Counted from the first letter of the stretch, positions 46,357 to 55,945 are shown. The stretch: DNA of 64,000 bases from Bacteroidia bacterium (GCA_022841465.1 JALHRL010000007.1:28458-92457); one strand, 5' to 3'. Made by a program: numbers and translations. Notes: generated by a model from the sequence alone, not told the origin.

Positions 46357-46989
46357 ATGGAAGCAAACTTAAATACACAAACTCCAATTTTAGTAAAAAT
46401 TGCCGATGAATTAGTTAAAGGTCAAAAAGCCTTAGATGAGTTAGCTTTACAAATTTCATTAGGTAAGGCGGAAGCATCTGATAAGTTTGAAGAATACAAA
46501 AAAGACTTTAAAGCTAACTTACACGATTACAAAGAATTTTTAAAGTCGGAGTTTAAACACGATTTGAAGATTGCCGAAGAAATAATGGATAAAATTGCTG
46601 ATTTAGAAGGTTTGTTAGAAAAAGGCAAAGCAGAATCGAAGAAAATTTACGAAGAGCAAAAACAAAATATTTCTGAAGGAATTGAGAAAGTGAAGGTATC
46701 TATTAAAAACAATCCTTCTGTATTAAAAGTTGAAAACTATTTTACTTCGGTTTCTGAGCGCATGCGTTTACAAATGGCGCTTTTAAGCATGGACATTGAT
46801 TCCAAAAAAACGGAGTTAACAAAAGAGTTTAAAGATGAAATGAATTCGGCAAAAGCTAAGTTTAATAGTGTTTCTGATAAAATTAAAAGCAAGGCAAATG
46901 ATGCTGAAACCAAATTAGAACATTTTACCGATGAAATTAAACATTCCTTTCATCACCTAACTAAAGCGATTGATTCTTTAATTGGTTAA
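46357..46989 (+). CDS. Helical, Lys/Glu-rich protein of unknown function
   Basis: A 210-residue protein without signal peptide, almost all amphipathic helix, rich in Lys, Glu, Asp and Ala, with repeated patterns such as KADDE-like heptads and few aromatic residues (recalling LEA- or apolipoprotein-like proteins). No known domain is recognised. It stands alone, with an inverted repeat 65 bases upstream and a strong terminator after it. It might be a stress or surface-coating protein, but that is a guess. Confidence 0.55.
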   Translation: MEANLNTQTPILVKIADELVKGQKALDELALQISLGKAEASDKFEEYKKDFKANLHDYKEFLKSEFKHDLKIAEEIMDKIADLEGLLEKGKAESKKIYEEQKQNISEGIEKVKVSIKNNPSVLKVENYFTSVSERMRLQMALLSMDIDSKKTELTKEFKDEMNSAKAKFNSVSDKIKSKANDAETKLEHFTDEIKHSFHHLTKAIDSLIG

Positions 46990-47011
46990 TAAATACACTT
47001 AAGCAAACTAA

Positions 47012-47037
47012 AAAGCACTGTTGTTTAACAGTGCTTT
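47012..47037. terminator. Two-way terminator between convergent genes
   Basis: An 11-base-pair perfect stem (AAAGCACTGTT 47012-47022 with 47027-47037) with a four-base loop, and A and T runs on the two sides, serving both the helical-protein gene and the TonB-like gene. Confidence 0.85.
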
Positions 47038-47059
47038 ATTTATGAATTTTATTTGGGTG

Positions 47060-47740
47060 TTAACAAGCTCCAAAATTCCCTACGTTAAAAACAAATTCTT
47101 GTTTCACTTTTAAACCTTTAGCATTAATTGCAGGTTTCCATTTTGGCATATTGTTAATGGCCTCTATAATTAAATTGTCTAGTTTGGTGTTTCCGGTTGT
47201 TTGAGTTATTTTGGTATTAATAATTTCTCCGCTTTCGTTAACTGTAAAATAAACTTTAGCAGATTTATTTTTTAATTCAGGTATTTTATTAATTAAATTG
47301 GTTTTAATGTAATTAGACATTTCTACTTTTCCGTCATAAAATTCTGCTTCAACTTCCGGTATAAGCGTGGCAGTATATTTCATGTTGTTTATTTCAACTT
47401 CATTGGTTACAGAGTTTTTTGATTTGTATTGAATATTAATGGCTAATTCGTTATATAAACAGGCGTTGCGCAAAAGACTTAATTGTTCCTCCGTAAGCAC
47501 ATCGTTTTTGCTTTTAACAATGTTTTTTTTACCATTGTTTGTAACAGTTAATTCTACCGAAACATATCCTAAAATCCAACCAGATGGATAGCCTGAAATT
47601 AAATCAGCCATTGTTTTGGCTTTATCAATTTTTTCTTTGTGAATTGCATTTTTGTAATTTCCACGCAATTCGTAATTTATGTTTTGAGAAATAATATTGC
47701 CTGTAATTAATGCTAAAAGCAAAGCGATAATTTTTTTCAT
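47060..47740 (-). CDS. Secreted protein with TonB C-terminal-like domain
   Basis: A 226-residue exported protein (signal peptide residues 1-18, ending IISQ). The last 85 residues match the TonB C-terminal domain pattern: AKVYFTVNESGEIINTKI, then LDNLIIEAINNMPKWKPA and KVKQEFVFNVG. It lacks the N-terminal membrane anchor and Pro-rich stretch of a working TonB, so it probably uses the fold as a periplasmic protein module. The C-terminal end has a Cys. Function unknown. Confidence 0.7.
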   Translation of the reverse strand: MKKIIALLLALITGNIISQNINYELRGNYKNAIHKEKIDKAKTMADLISGYPSGWILGYVSVELTVTNNGKKNIVKSKNDVLTEEQLSLLRNACLYNELAINIQYKSKNSVTNEVEINNMKYTATLIPEVEAEFYDGKVEMSNYIKTNLINKIPELKNKSAKVYFTVNESGEIINTKITQTTGNTKLDNLIIEAINNMPKWKPAINAKGLKVKQEFVFNVGNFGAC

Positions 47741-47852
47741 AAAATTTTGTTTTAATTAAAGGTAGTTAATTCAAAGAAAGTTAATTTTTTAAATTGTTAA
47801 ACGCGTTTACATTTAACAGGTATTTAACTTTATTTAAAGATAATGGAGAGGG

Positions 47853-50225
47853 TTAAAGATTTTCTGCTCTGTTGATGTTCTCAATTCCTTTTATTAGTGC
47901 ATCCGGGTTAAATGAAATGCTATCAATACCATGACTAACCAAAAACTCAGCAAATTCAGGATAATCGCTTGGGGCCTGTCCACACAAACCAATTTTTGCT
48001 TCACACAATTTAGCAGCAATTATAACCTGCGCAATGGTATGTTTTACGGCTTTGTTATTTTCATCAAATAAATCACTTATTATTTCAGAGTCTCTGTCAA
48101 TCCCTAAAGTAAGTTGTGTTAAATCGTTAGAGCCAATTGAAAATCCATCAAATACTTTTGCAAAATCTTCAGCTAAAATTACATTGCTTGGTATTTCTGC
48201 CATTACATAAATTTCTAAACCATTATCTCCTTGTTTTAAGCCATAACTCTGCATTAACGAAATTACCTTTTTACCTTCTTCAACTGTTCTGCAAAATGGT
48301 ATCATTAGCTTTACATTGGTTAAGCCCATTTTGTTACGAACGATTTTCATGGCTTCGCATTCCAATTCAAATCCTTCTTTGTATTTTTCGTGATAATAAC
48401 GCGATGCACCTCTAAAACCTATCATCGGATTCTCCTCAATTGGTTCAAATTGTTGTCCTCCCAATAAATTGGCATATTCATTCGTTTTAAAATCACTCAT
48501 TCGTACTATAACATCTTTTGGGTAGAAGGCTGCAGCTATGGTTCCAACGGCTTGTGATAATTTATCAATAAAGTAATCTTTTTTGTTGGGGTAGAGGTAA
48601 GTTAGTTCTTCAATTTCATTTTTAACTGCCGCATCTTTTAACTCATTAAATTTAAGTAGAGCCATTGGATGAATTCGAATACTATTATTGATTACAAATT
48701 CTAAACGCATTAAACCTACACCATGGTTAGGATAAAAAGAATATTTGTATGCTTTATCAGGGTCAGCCAAAATCATCATGGCTTGGGTTTGTGGCATTTT
48801 TAAATTTTTAAAATTGTGTTCTGTTTCTTTCCATTCCAATTTGCCGCTATAAACCATTCCAACTTTTCCTTGCGAATTATCGATGGTAATTAAATCACCT
48901 GTTTTTATTTTTTCGGTAGCACCTGCCGCACCAACTATGGCAATGGCTCCTAATTCTCGGGCAACAATTGCGGCATGACTGGTACGCCCACCTTTGTTGG
49001 TAATTATAGCCGCTGCTTTTTTCATAATTGGGTCCCAATCGGGGTTTGTTTGATCGGTAACCAAAACCTCACCCTGTTTTAATAAATCTGCATCTGCAGT
49101 AGAATTTAAAACACGGGCAATACCCGAAGTAATTCCGGTTCCAACAGCATTTCCTGAAACCAAAACGTTTCCTTTTTTAATTAATTGAAATTCTTTAATA
49201 ACCAATGGATTTTTTGATGAATGAACGGTTTCTGGTCTGGCTTGTACAATAAAAAGTTCATTGCTATTCCCATCTTTTGCCCATTCAATATCCATGGGCA
49301 TTTGGTAATGCTTTTCAATTTGTTGTGCCCATAGTGCAATCTTTAAAATTTCGTTTTCACTTAAGGTGTATTGTTTTTGTTTTTCAATGTTGGTATCAAT
49401 ATTTATTGTTCCTGAACCTTCTTTATTATAAATCAGGGTTTTTAATTTAGAACCAATTTTTTTTGAAATAATTGGATTTTCTGATTTTCCAAGTGTAGTT
49501 TTAAAAACATGAAACTCATCGGGGGTTACAGTGCCTTGTACAATATTTTCGCCCAAGCCCCAGCAACCTGTAATAACGATTACATTATTAAAACCCGAAT
49601 CGGGTTCAATGGTAAAAACAACGCCTGAACTGGAAATATCAGAACGCACCATAAGTTGTATACCTGCTGATAAGGCCACTTTATTGTGTTCGAATCCCTG
49701 ATCAATTCTGTATTTAATGGCTCGTGCGTTGTAAAGCGATGCAAAACAATTTTTAACGGCAATTAAAACATTTTCATTTCCTCTTACATTTAAAAACGAT
49801 TCATGTTGTCCTGCAAAACTTGCCGTTGGTAAGTCTTCGGCTGTGGCGCTGCTTCTAACGGCAACATCAACTTCACGGTTGTGTTTTTTACAAAGTTGAT
49901 TGTAGTGGTCTGTAATTTCTTTTTTAAATTCTTCTGAAAACGATGCGTTTTTTATTAATGTTTTTGCATCGTTAGAAATTTGATGGAGATTAGAATAATC
50001 AGTGGTGTTTAACGATTTTAATAAATTGTTTAATTTTTCATCCAATTTGTTTTCATTCAAAAAAATCCGGAAAGCTTCTGCGGTGGTGGCAAAACCTTCA
50101 GGAATATTAATACCCAACGGTTGCAAATGTTGGTACATTTCACCAAGCGATGAGTTTTTACCACCAACAAGTGCCACATCTTTTTTACCAACTTCGGTAA
50201 AATTTAAAATATATTTATTTGTCAT
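47853..50225 (-). CDS. ppsA: Phosphoenolpyruvate synthase
   Basis: Makes phosphoenolpyruvate from pyruvate and ATP for gluconeogenesis. The 790-residue cytoplasmic enzyme has the N-terminal ATP-binding domain (VGGKNSSLGEMYQ, RSSATAEDLPTASFAGQHE), the swivelling phospho-His domain (GGRTSHAAIVARELG) and the C-terminal pyruvate-binding barrel (GLCGQAPSDYPEFAEFL). It begins at an ATG with no upstream alternative. The dnaJ terminator lies upstream, so the gene has its own promoter. Confidence 0.95.
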   Translation of the reverse strand: MTNKYILNFTEVGKKDVALVGGKNSSLGEMYQHLQPLGINIPEGFATTAEAFRIFLNENKLDEKLNNLLKSLNTTDYSNLHQISNDAKTLIKNASFSEEFKKEITDHYNQLCKKHNREVDVAVRSSATAEDLPTASFAGQHESFLNVRGNENVLIAVKNCFASLYNARAIKYRIDQGFEHNKVALSAGIQLMVRSDISSSGVVFTIEPDSGFNNVIVITGCWGLGENIVQGTVTPDEFHVFKTTLGKSENPIISKKIGSKLKTLIYNKEGSGTINIDTNIEKQKQYTLSENEILKIALWAQQIEKHYQMPMDIEWAKDGNSNELFIVQARPETVHSSKNPLVIKEFQLIKKGNVLVSGNAVGTGITSGIARVLNSTADADLLKQGEVLVTDQTNPDWDPIMKKAAAIITNKGGRTSHAAIVARELGAIAIVGAAGATEKIKTGDLITIDNSQGKVGMVYSGKLEWKETEHNFKNLKMPQTQAMMILADPDKAYKYSFYPNHGVGLMRLEFVINNSIRIHPMALLKFNELKDAAVKNEIEELTYLYPNKKDYFIDKLSQAVGTIAAAFYPKDVIVRMSDFKTNEYANLLGGQQFEPIEENPMIGFRGASRYYHEKYKEGFELECEAMKIVRNKMGLTNVKLMIPFCRTVEEGKKVISLMQSYGLKQGDNGLEIYVMAEIPSNVILAEDFAKVFDGFSIGSNDLTQLTLGIDRDSEIISDLFDENNKAVKHTIAQVIIAAKLCEAKIGLCGQAPSDYPEFAEFLVSHGIDSISFNPDALIKGIENINRAENL

Positions 50226-50306
50226 AAAAGGCTAATGCATAGTTATTGAATTAAGGTAACTAAAGGAATGATTAAATCCTACAATGAACTTGATATATAT
50301 CAGTGT

Positions 50307-50343
50307 AAAAAAAAAGAGGCAAACTGTTAATTTGCCTCTTTTA
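50307..50343 (-). terminator. Terminator after dnaJ
   Basis: A 12-base-pair stem (50312-50323 with 50331-50342) with a seven-base loop, followed on the minus strand by a run of U from the A-rich stretch 50307-50315. It ends the grpE-dnaJ transcript. Confidence 0.85.
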
Positions 50344-50361
50344 CTGCTAAATATCAATTTT

Positions 50362-51513
50362 CTATTCAAAGTAATCCTTCATTCTTTCGAAAAAGCTTTT
50401 TTGTGTTTTTCCCGGATTAGGTTTAAAATTTTTCGAATCGCGTAACTGCTCCATCATTTTCTTTTCTTCAGCGCTTAAAGTATTAGGTGTATAAACGCTT
50501 ACTTCCACCATTAAATCGCCTTTGTAATAAGAGTTTACATCAGGTAAACCTTTTCCTTTTAAACGCAATACTTTTCCACTTTGTGTTCCGGGTTCAATTT
50601 TTATTTTGGCTTTACCTTCTACTAAAGGCACATCAACACTGGTTCCTAAAATAGCATCGGGCATACTAATGTGTAGGTTGTATACCAAATGTTGTCCTTC
50701 ACGTTTTAAATCCGGATGTTCTTCTTCTTCTATTAAAACCAACAAATCTCCGTTAATTCCACCTCTTACAGCAGCATTTCCTTTACCGCTTACATTTAAC
50801 TGCATTCCTTCTGCAACACCTGCAGGTATTTTTATGGAAATTGTTTCTTCCCCTCTTGTAACTCCTTCGCCGTGGCACGTGTTGCATTTATCTTTAATAA
50901 TTTTGCCTTCGCCATGACATGAACTACAAGTAGTTTGCGTTTGCATGGCTCCTAACATAGTTTGTTGCACTCTGGTAATTACTCCCGAGCCGTTGCAAAT
51001 TCGGCAGGTATCAAAGCTGTTTCCTTTTGCACCGCTACCATCACAAGTTTTACAGGCAATTTGTTTGTTCACCTTAATTTTTTTCTCAACTCCATTTGCA
51101 ATTTCAGCAAGATTAAGTTTTACTTTAACTCTTAAATTACTTCCTTTATTTACTCTGCGTCCTCCGCGCGAACCACCACCACCGCCAAAACCAAATCCGC
51201 TACCAAAAATATCTCCAAACTGACTGAAGATATCCTCCATGTTCATTCCTCCTCCACTAAAGCCGCCTTGTCCGCCACCTGCTGCGCCACCAACTCCGGC
51301 ATGGCCAAATTGGTTGTAGCGTTGACGTTTTTCGGCATTACTTAAAACTTCATAAGCTTCTGCAGCTTCTTTAAATTTATCTTCGGCCGATTTATCGTTT
51401 GGGTTTTTATCTGGGTGGTATTTAATGGCAAGTTTGCGATATGCTTTTTTTATTTCATCATCGCTTGCGCTTTTGGCTACACCTAATATTTCGTAATAGT
51501 CTCTTTTCGACAT
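50362..51513 (-). CDS. dnaJ: Chaperone protein DnaJ
   Basis: Hsp40 co-chaperone of DnaK, 383 residues. The J domain has HPD in [10 protein letters not shown], followed by a Gly/Phe-rich linker ([15 protein letters not shown]), four CxxCxGxG zinc motifs ([32 protein letters not shown]) and the C-terminal substrate domains. It follows grpE by 18 bases, the usual pair. No CIRCE-type inverted repeat is seen upstream of grpE. Confidence 0.97.
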   Translation of the reverse strand: MSKRDYYEILGVAKSASDDEIKKAYRKLAIKYHPDKNPNDKSAEDKFKEAAEAYEVLSNAEKRQRYNQFGHAGVGGAAGGGQGGFSGGGMNMEDIFSQFGDIFGSGFGFGGGGGSRGGRRVNKGSNLRVKVKLNLAEIANGVEKKIKVNKQIACKTCDGSGAKGNSFDTCRICNGSGVITRVQQTMLGAMQTQTTCSSCHGEGKIIKDKCNTCHGEGVTRGEETISIKIPAGVAEGMQLNVSGKGNAAVRGGINGDLLVLIEEEEHPDLKREGQHLVYNLHISMPDAILGTSVDVPLVEGKAKIKIEPGTQSGKVLRLKGKGLPDVNSYYKGDLMVEVSVYTPNTLSAEEKKMMEQLRDSKNFKPNPGKTQKSFFERMKDYFE

Positions 51514-51531
51514 AATAATTTGTTACGTGTT

Positions 51532-52125
51532 TTAACTTCCTACAACAACTTTAGCAAAACGTATAACCTTATCACCCAGCTTATAACCTTTTTCTAACTC
51601 ATCAATTACTTTACCTTTTTCTTCTTCAGCAGGTGCAGGAATATGTGTAATGGCTTCCATTAAATCGTCGTTAAAAGCTTCTCCTTTTGTTTCAAATGCT
51701 ACTAAACCTTTTTGTTGTGTAGTGCTTTTTAATTTATTATAAATAAGTTGAACACCTTCTTTTATTGCTTCAACATCGCTTACATTTTCGTTTGCTTTAA
51801 TGGCTCTTTCAAAATCATCAATAACTGGTAAAATGGCTTTTAATACATCTTCATTGGCTGTTTTTAAAAAATCACTTTTTTCTTTAATGGTACGTTTTCT
51901 AAAATTATCAAACTCAGAATAAAGTCTTAAATACTTATCATTAAGTTCGTTGTATTTACTATTTAAATCTTCGGTATTCGCTTGGTTTTCTGTGTTTTGC
52001 GATGTATTAACGCTTTCTGCACTTTCGTCAGTTTTATTATTGTTTTGGCTCAAATTGTCAGTTTGCTCCATACCTGAATCTTCATTAACCTCAGGGTTAA
52101 AGTCATTTTTATCAGTGTTTTCCAT
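51532..52125 (-). CDS. grpE: Nucleotide exchange factor GrpE
   Basis: Releases ADP from DnaK in the heat-shock cycle. The 197-residue protein has a disordered Asn/Glu/Thr-rich N-terminus of about 50 residues, a long coiled coil with LYSEFDNFRKRTIKEK, and the C-terminal beta domain ending DKVIRFAKVVVG. dnaJ follows 18 bases later. The Tlp/OmpA gene lies 66 bases upstream, so grpE-dnaJ may be read from that operon as well as from its own promoter. Confidence 0.95.
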   Translation of the reverse strand: MENTDKNDFNPEVNEDSGMEQTDNLSQNNNKTDESAESVNTSQNTENQANTEDLNSKYNELNDKYLRLYSEFDNFRKRTIKEKSDFLKTANEDVLKAILPVIDDFERAIKANENVSDVEAIKEGVQLIYNKLKSTTQQKGLVAFETKGEAFNDDLMEAITHIPAPAEEEKGKVIDELEKGYKLGDKVIRFAKVVVGS

Positions 52126-52191
52126 AGTTTCCGCTTTTATTTCAGCCTAACAAAGCAATTACTTTGCCAATTAAAGGAGTAGGCTAAATTG

Positions 52192-53418
52192 TCAGTTTTT
52201 GTAGATTCTAAATTGTGTGCGCTGGTTTAAAAAATGCTGACCGTCATTACAGGCTGATGCGCCACTTCCGCTTTTACATTTATTTAGTGGTGTTGTGTTT
52301 CCTTTTGAGATTCCTTTAATTTGTCCGGCAGGAATACCTTTTTTTTGGAAGAAATTTTTAATGGCCAACACATGTTTTTGTGTTAAGGTTTCTCCTGCTT
52401 TGGGTTCTAGTTTGGTAGAAGCATGGCAAGTGTATTCTAAATTAAAGTTTTGATTTTTCTTTAATAAATCTACAATTCCCTTTATTTCATCTTCGTTGCT
52501 AACAGCAAGTTCTGAACCGATGGATTTATAAGAAATATATTTGTTAACGTTTAGTTGATCTATCTTACTATCTGGTTCTTCCATTTCTACTTTAAACTTT
52601 TTTGTGTATTGAGCGGGTACATAAAATACAAAATGATCATTAATAGTTTTTGATTCTAAAATTCTATCGCCCTTTATATTAAACAAAGCCAATGGATCTG
52701 AAACTTCAATATTTGTTTTATTGTCAATTGTAATTACAAAATCTTGATTCATTCTTACATCATTAAATGTAAATTTACCCTTTGCATCTGTTATGGATGA
52801 ACCCAAGGAATCGCCATAAGCATTAGAAAGTTGAATTTTTGCAAACGAATACAAATCTGTACTATTAGAACTAAGTGCAATGGTGCCGCTTAAATCATTT
52901 ATTTCGGGTTGATAGTTTTTCTTTTCATCAAGTAATTCTTCTACCAAAGTATATTTTGGATTAACAGCTATTACTACACCGTTTTCATCAATTAAAATAT
53001 CGGTAGGCAAACTAGTAACGCCGTATTTTTTACACACATCTTCGTTATATCCTCTTATAGCAATAGCATTTATAAATTCATTTAAGCTATCTTTTTTTAT
53101 GGCTTCCATCCAGGCATTTTTATCACTTTGCACGGCAATGGCAATAGTTTCAAAACCATCTGCAGTTTTATAAAAGGAATTTTTATATCGTTTGGTTAGG
53201 CGGTTTATTGCGGGATTGTATTGGTTTGATTTTGAAACGGAAGTGCTCCAGAAGTGAAGTAATACAATACGTTTCATAAAAGGCATGGAAACACCTTGCG
53301 TTCCGTTTTGTGGCAAAGTAAGAATAAAGTTTTGCGCTAAATCTCCGGGTTTAATGGTGGTTTGAGAAAAGCTGTAAAGGTTTAGAACTATTATTATGTA
53401 AGTAAAAAACTTTTTCAT
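52192..53418 (-). CDS. Thioredoxin-like protein without redox cysteines fused to OmpA-type domain
   Basis: A 408-residue exported protein (signal ending YSFSQ). Residues 25-165 have the TlpA/thioredoxin fold, but where TlpA has FWASWCVPC this protein has FWSTSVSKS, so both redox Cys are lost (Val61 and Ser64 by alignment). A beta-rich middle (about 175-275) resembles a carboxypeptidase-regulatory-like domain. The last 110 residues resemble the OmpA peptidoglycan-binding domain (FNLEYTCHASTKLEP, LAIKNFFQKKGIPAGQIKG). The start ATG overlaps the stop of the active TlpA gene (ATGA). Role unknown, perhaps a cell-wall anchored partner of TlpA. Confidence 0.75.
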   Translation of the reverse strand: MKKFFTYIIIVLNLYSFSQTTIKPGDLAQNFILTLPQNGTQGVSMPFMKRIVLLHFWSTSVSKSNQYNPAINRLTKRYKNSFYKTADGFETIAIAVQSDKNAWMEAIKKDSLNEFINAIAIRGYNEDVCKKYGVTSLPTDILIDENGVVIAVNPKYTLVEELLDEKKNYQPEINDLSGTIALSSNSTDLYSFAKIQLSNAYGDSLGSSITDAKGKFTFNDVRMNQDFVITIDNKTNIEVSDPLALFNIKGDRILESKTINDHFVFYVPAQYTKKFKVEMEEPDSKIDQLNVNKYISYKSIGSELAVSNEDEIKGIVDLLKKNQNFNLEYTCHASTKLEPKAGETLTQKHVLAIKNFFQKKGIPAGQIKGISKGNTTPLNKCKSGSGASACNDGQHFLNQRTQFRIYKN

Positions 53419-53996
53419 TCAGCTAAATATTTTTCTAAAGCCTTTGTTAAATCTTCGCTTCTTAAATTTTTAGCAATTATTATGCCATCTCCGTTAATTA
53501 AGTAATTATTGGGAATTCCGGAAATGTTGTATTTTAATCCGTGGGCGCTGTTCCAACCTTTTAAATCGCTAATATGATAAGGCCATGTTAAATTATCCTT
53601 TTTTATAGCGTTTTTCCATGAAGTTTTATTTTCATCTAATGAAACGCCAAATATTGTAAAACCATTTCCGTTTTTAAATTTTTTGTCTTTAAATGCATCG
53701 TAATTTTTTACAACATTGGGATTTTCGTGTCTACATGGCACACACCAACTTGCCCAAAAATCTATTAACACCAATTTACCATTTAAACTACTAAGTTTAA
53801 TAAGTGAATCGCTTGGATTATTTCCAATTAGTTCAGGAGCTTTATTGCCAAGGTTTAAACCAACAGGTTCTTCTAAAACAATTGCTTTTACTTCTTCTTT
53901 TTTAGGCAGAGTAATTTCAGTAGTGTTTTTTTCTTTTGATTTACAAAAAGTTAAACCAAAGCAAAGTAGTATATAAATAAAAATATTTAGTCTCAA
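53415..53996 (-). CDS. TlpA-like thioredoxin lipoprotein
   Basis: A 193-residue periplasm-facing disulphide oxidoreductase. A lipoprotein signal ends in the lipobox LTFC (Cys18). The thioredoxin motif is WASWCVPC (Cys85, Cys88) and the cis-Pro loop is ISGIPNNYLI. The start codon is TTG, placed in a TTGA overlap with the murA stop; no ATG gives a signal peptide. It is translated from the murA message and is followed by a redox-dead relative in an ATGA overlap. Confidence 0.88.
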   Translation of the reverse strand: MRLNIFIYILLCFGLTFCKSKEKNTTEITLPKKEEVKAIVLEEPVGLNLGNKAPELIGNNPSDSLIKLSSLNGKLVLIDFWASWCVPCRHENPNVVKNYDAFKDKKFKNGNGFTIFGVSLDENKTSWKNAIKKDNLTWPYHISDLKGWNSAHGLKYNISGIPNNYLINGDGIIIAKNLRSEDLTKALEKYLAE

Positions 53997-55303
53997 CTTT
54001 CTTTTCTTATAATTTGTGCCCCAATTGCATTTAAGCGAGTATCAATGTTTTGATAACCCCTGTCTATTTGATTAATATTAAAGATTACGCTTTTTCCTTT
54101 AGCACTCATGGCTGCAATTAATAACGCCACACCGGCTCTAATATCAGGACTAGCCATTTGTATTCCGCGTAATTGTACTTTTCTATCTAAGCCCATTACT
54201 GTTGCTCGGTGCGGGTCGCATAAAATAATTTTAGCACCCATATCAATTAGTTTGTCTACAAAAAACAACCGGCTTTCAAACATTTTTTGATGAATTAACA
54301 CGTTACCGCGCGCTTGAATGGCAGTAACCAATGCTATACTTATTAAATCGGGAGTAAAGCCCGGCCAAATGGCATCGCTAATGGTTAAAATAGAACCATC
54401 AATAAAAGTATCCAATTCGTAATGTTCTTGTTCAGGAATAAAAATATCATCACCTCTGCGTTCCATTTGAATTCCCAACCTACCAAAAATTGTAGGTATA
54501 ATTCCTAAGTTATCGTAGCTTACATTTTTAATAGTAATTTCTGATTGAGTAATGGCGGCCATTCCAATAAAGGAACCAATTTCAATCATGTCAGGAAGTA
54601 AACGATGTGTTGTTCCTTTTAATTCTTTTACACCTTCAATAGTAAGTAAGTTAGAACCAACCCCTGAAATTTTAGCGCCCATGCGGTTAAGCATTTTACA
54701 CAATTGTTGTAAATAGGGCTCGCAAGCAGCGTTGTAGATGGTGGTTGTACCTTCTGCTAAAACAGCAGCCATTACAATGTTTGCAGTTCCGGTAACAGAG
54801 GCTTCGTCAAGTAACATGTAAGTTCCTTTCAGATTTTTTCCCTCAACGGCAAATAATTCACTATCGGTATCATAATTAAATTTGGCACCTAAAGCTTCAA
54901 ATCCTAAAAAGTGAGTATCAACTCTTCTTCTTCCTATTTTATCTCCTCCGGGTTTTGGCATATAAGCTTTCCCAAAACGAGTAAGCATTGGGCCAACAAT
55001 CATCATGCTTCCGCGTAAACTTCCGCCTTTCTTTTTAAACTCAGGAGAAACGAGGTATTCAATATTTACATCATCAGCCTGGAAAGTGTATTCTTCATGA
55101 CCGGTTTTTTCTATTTTAACGCCTAAATCTTTAAGTAAATCAATAAGTTTATTAATATCTACAATGTTGGGAACATTGCTTATTGTAACTTTTTCTTTGG
55201 TAAGCAAAACGGCACATAATATTTGTAAGGCTTCGTTTTTTGCACCTTGTGGTATAATATCGCCTTTTAATTTGTGTCCGCCATGTACTTCAAATAATGC
55301 CAT
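53993..55303 (-). CDS. murA: UDP-N-acetylglucosamine 1-carboxyvinyltransferase
   Basis: First committed enzyme of peptidoglycan synthesis: it transfers enolpyruvate from phosphoenolpyruvate to UDP-GlcNAc in the cytoplasm. The 436-residue protein shows PQGAKNEALQILCAVLL (Lys22-Asn23), LRGSMMIVGPML and PDMIEIGSF. The usual active-site Cys (Cys115 in E. coli) is Asp121 here, in PKPGGDKIGRRRVD. Cys-to-Asp enzymes are active but are not inactivated by fosfomycin. It starts nine bases after the DUF4290 gene and overlaps tlpA by four bases. Confidence 0.96.
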   Translation of the reverse strand: MALFEVHGGHKLKGDIIPQGAKNEALQILCAVLLTKEKVTISNVPNIVDINKLIDLLKDLGVKIEKTGHEEYTFQADDVNIEYLVSPEFKKKGGSLRGSMMIVGPMLTRFGKAYMPKPGGDKIGRRRVDTHFLGFEALGAKFNYDTDSELFAVEGKNLKGTYMLLDEASVTGTANIVMAAVLAEGTTTIYNAACEPYLQQLCKMLNRMGAKISGVGSNLLTIEGVKELKGTTHRLLPDMIEIGSFIGMAAITQSEITIKNVSYDNLGIIPTIFGRLGIQMERRGDDIFIPEQEHYELDTFIDGSILTISDAIWPGFTPDLISIALVTAIQARGNVLIHQKMFESRLFFVDKLIDMGAKIILCDPHRATVMGLDRKVQLRGIQMASPDIRAGVALLIAAMSAKGKSVIFNINQIDRGYQNIDTRLNAIGAQIIRKES

Positions 55304-55312
55304 AAATTGTGG

Positions 55313-55945
55313 TTAGAATTTTCTGTTATTATTGTTTTTATGTTTGTGATGTTGGTGTCCTTTACCTTTGTGTTTGTGAAAATGTTTTTTAGTACCGCGC
55401 AATTCTTGGTGCGAACTTAATACGGTGTTTTCATCCATTACCAAAGCACCATCCGATAATTCTTTTAAATTTTTTAATACTACATCATCTGTAATAGAAT
55501 CTTTGTTCCAATTGAGGTACGATTTTTTTAAGTGATTTGCTATTTGGCGGGTAAGTTCGGCGCGTTCAGGTCCCTCCGGTAATTCTTTTGCTTTTTTAAT
55601 AATTTCTTCAATGGTTTTACCGTAATGTTTGTATTTAATTTTTCCTGAAGGGTATTTTAAAGTTTCGGGTTTATCTTTAAAAGACTCTGCGTTTGGCTTA
55701 GGGTAGGGGCTATCTACATCTAGATCAAACTTTGAAATGATAAACAAATGATCCCATAACTTGTGATTGTAATCAGCTACATCGCGTAAGTGCGGATTTA
55801 GTTGCCCCATTACCTGAATAATGGCTTTTGCGCAAATATTTCTTTCTTCACGTTCTTTAATGGTTTTACAATATTCAATCATATTTTGAATATTTCTGCC
55901 ATACTCCGGAATTATCATTTTTTCCAGCTGTGTATTGTATTCCAT
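55313..55945 (-). CDS. DUF4290 family protein with His/Lys-rich tail
   Basis: A 210-residue cytoplasmic protein of family DUF4290, a Bacteroidota family of unknown function usually found beside murA, as here. The family core is MEYNTQLEKMIIPEYGRNIQ, NICAKAIIQVMGQLNPHLRD and KLWDHLFIIS. The last 30 residues are a run of His, Lys, Gly and Asn that could bind metal or nucleic acid. ATG 55945 was preferred to 55954 because it starts with the family's normal MEYNTQ. It leads a run of genes through murA, tlpA and the Tlp/OmpA protein. Confidence 0.85.
   Translation of the reverse strand: MEYNTQLEKMIIPEYGRNIQNMIEYCKTIKEREERNICAKAIIQVMGQLNPHLRDVADYNHKLWDHLFIISKFDLDVDSPYPKPNAESFKDKPETLKYPSGKIKYKHYGKTIEEIIKKAKELPEGPERAELTRQIANHLKKSYLNWNKDSITDDVVLKNLKELSDGALVMDENTVLSSHQELRGTKKHFHKHKGKGHQHHKHKNNNNRKF

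Noticed and set aside
50606-51223. Long open frames opposite dnaJ
   Set aside because: They mirror the Gly- and Cys-rich segments of DnaJ and have no start context.
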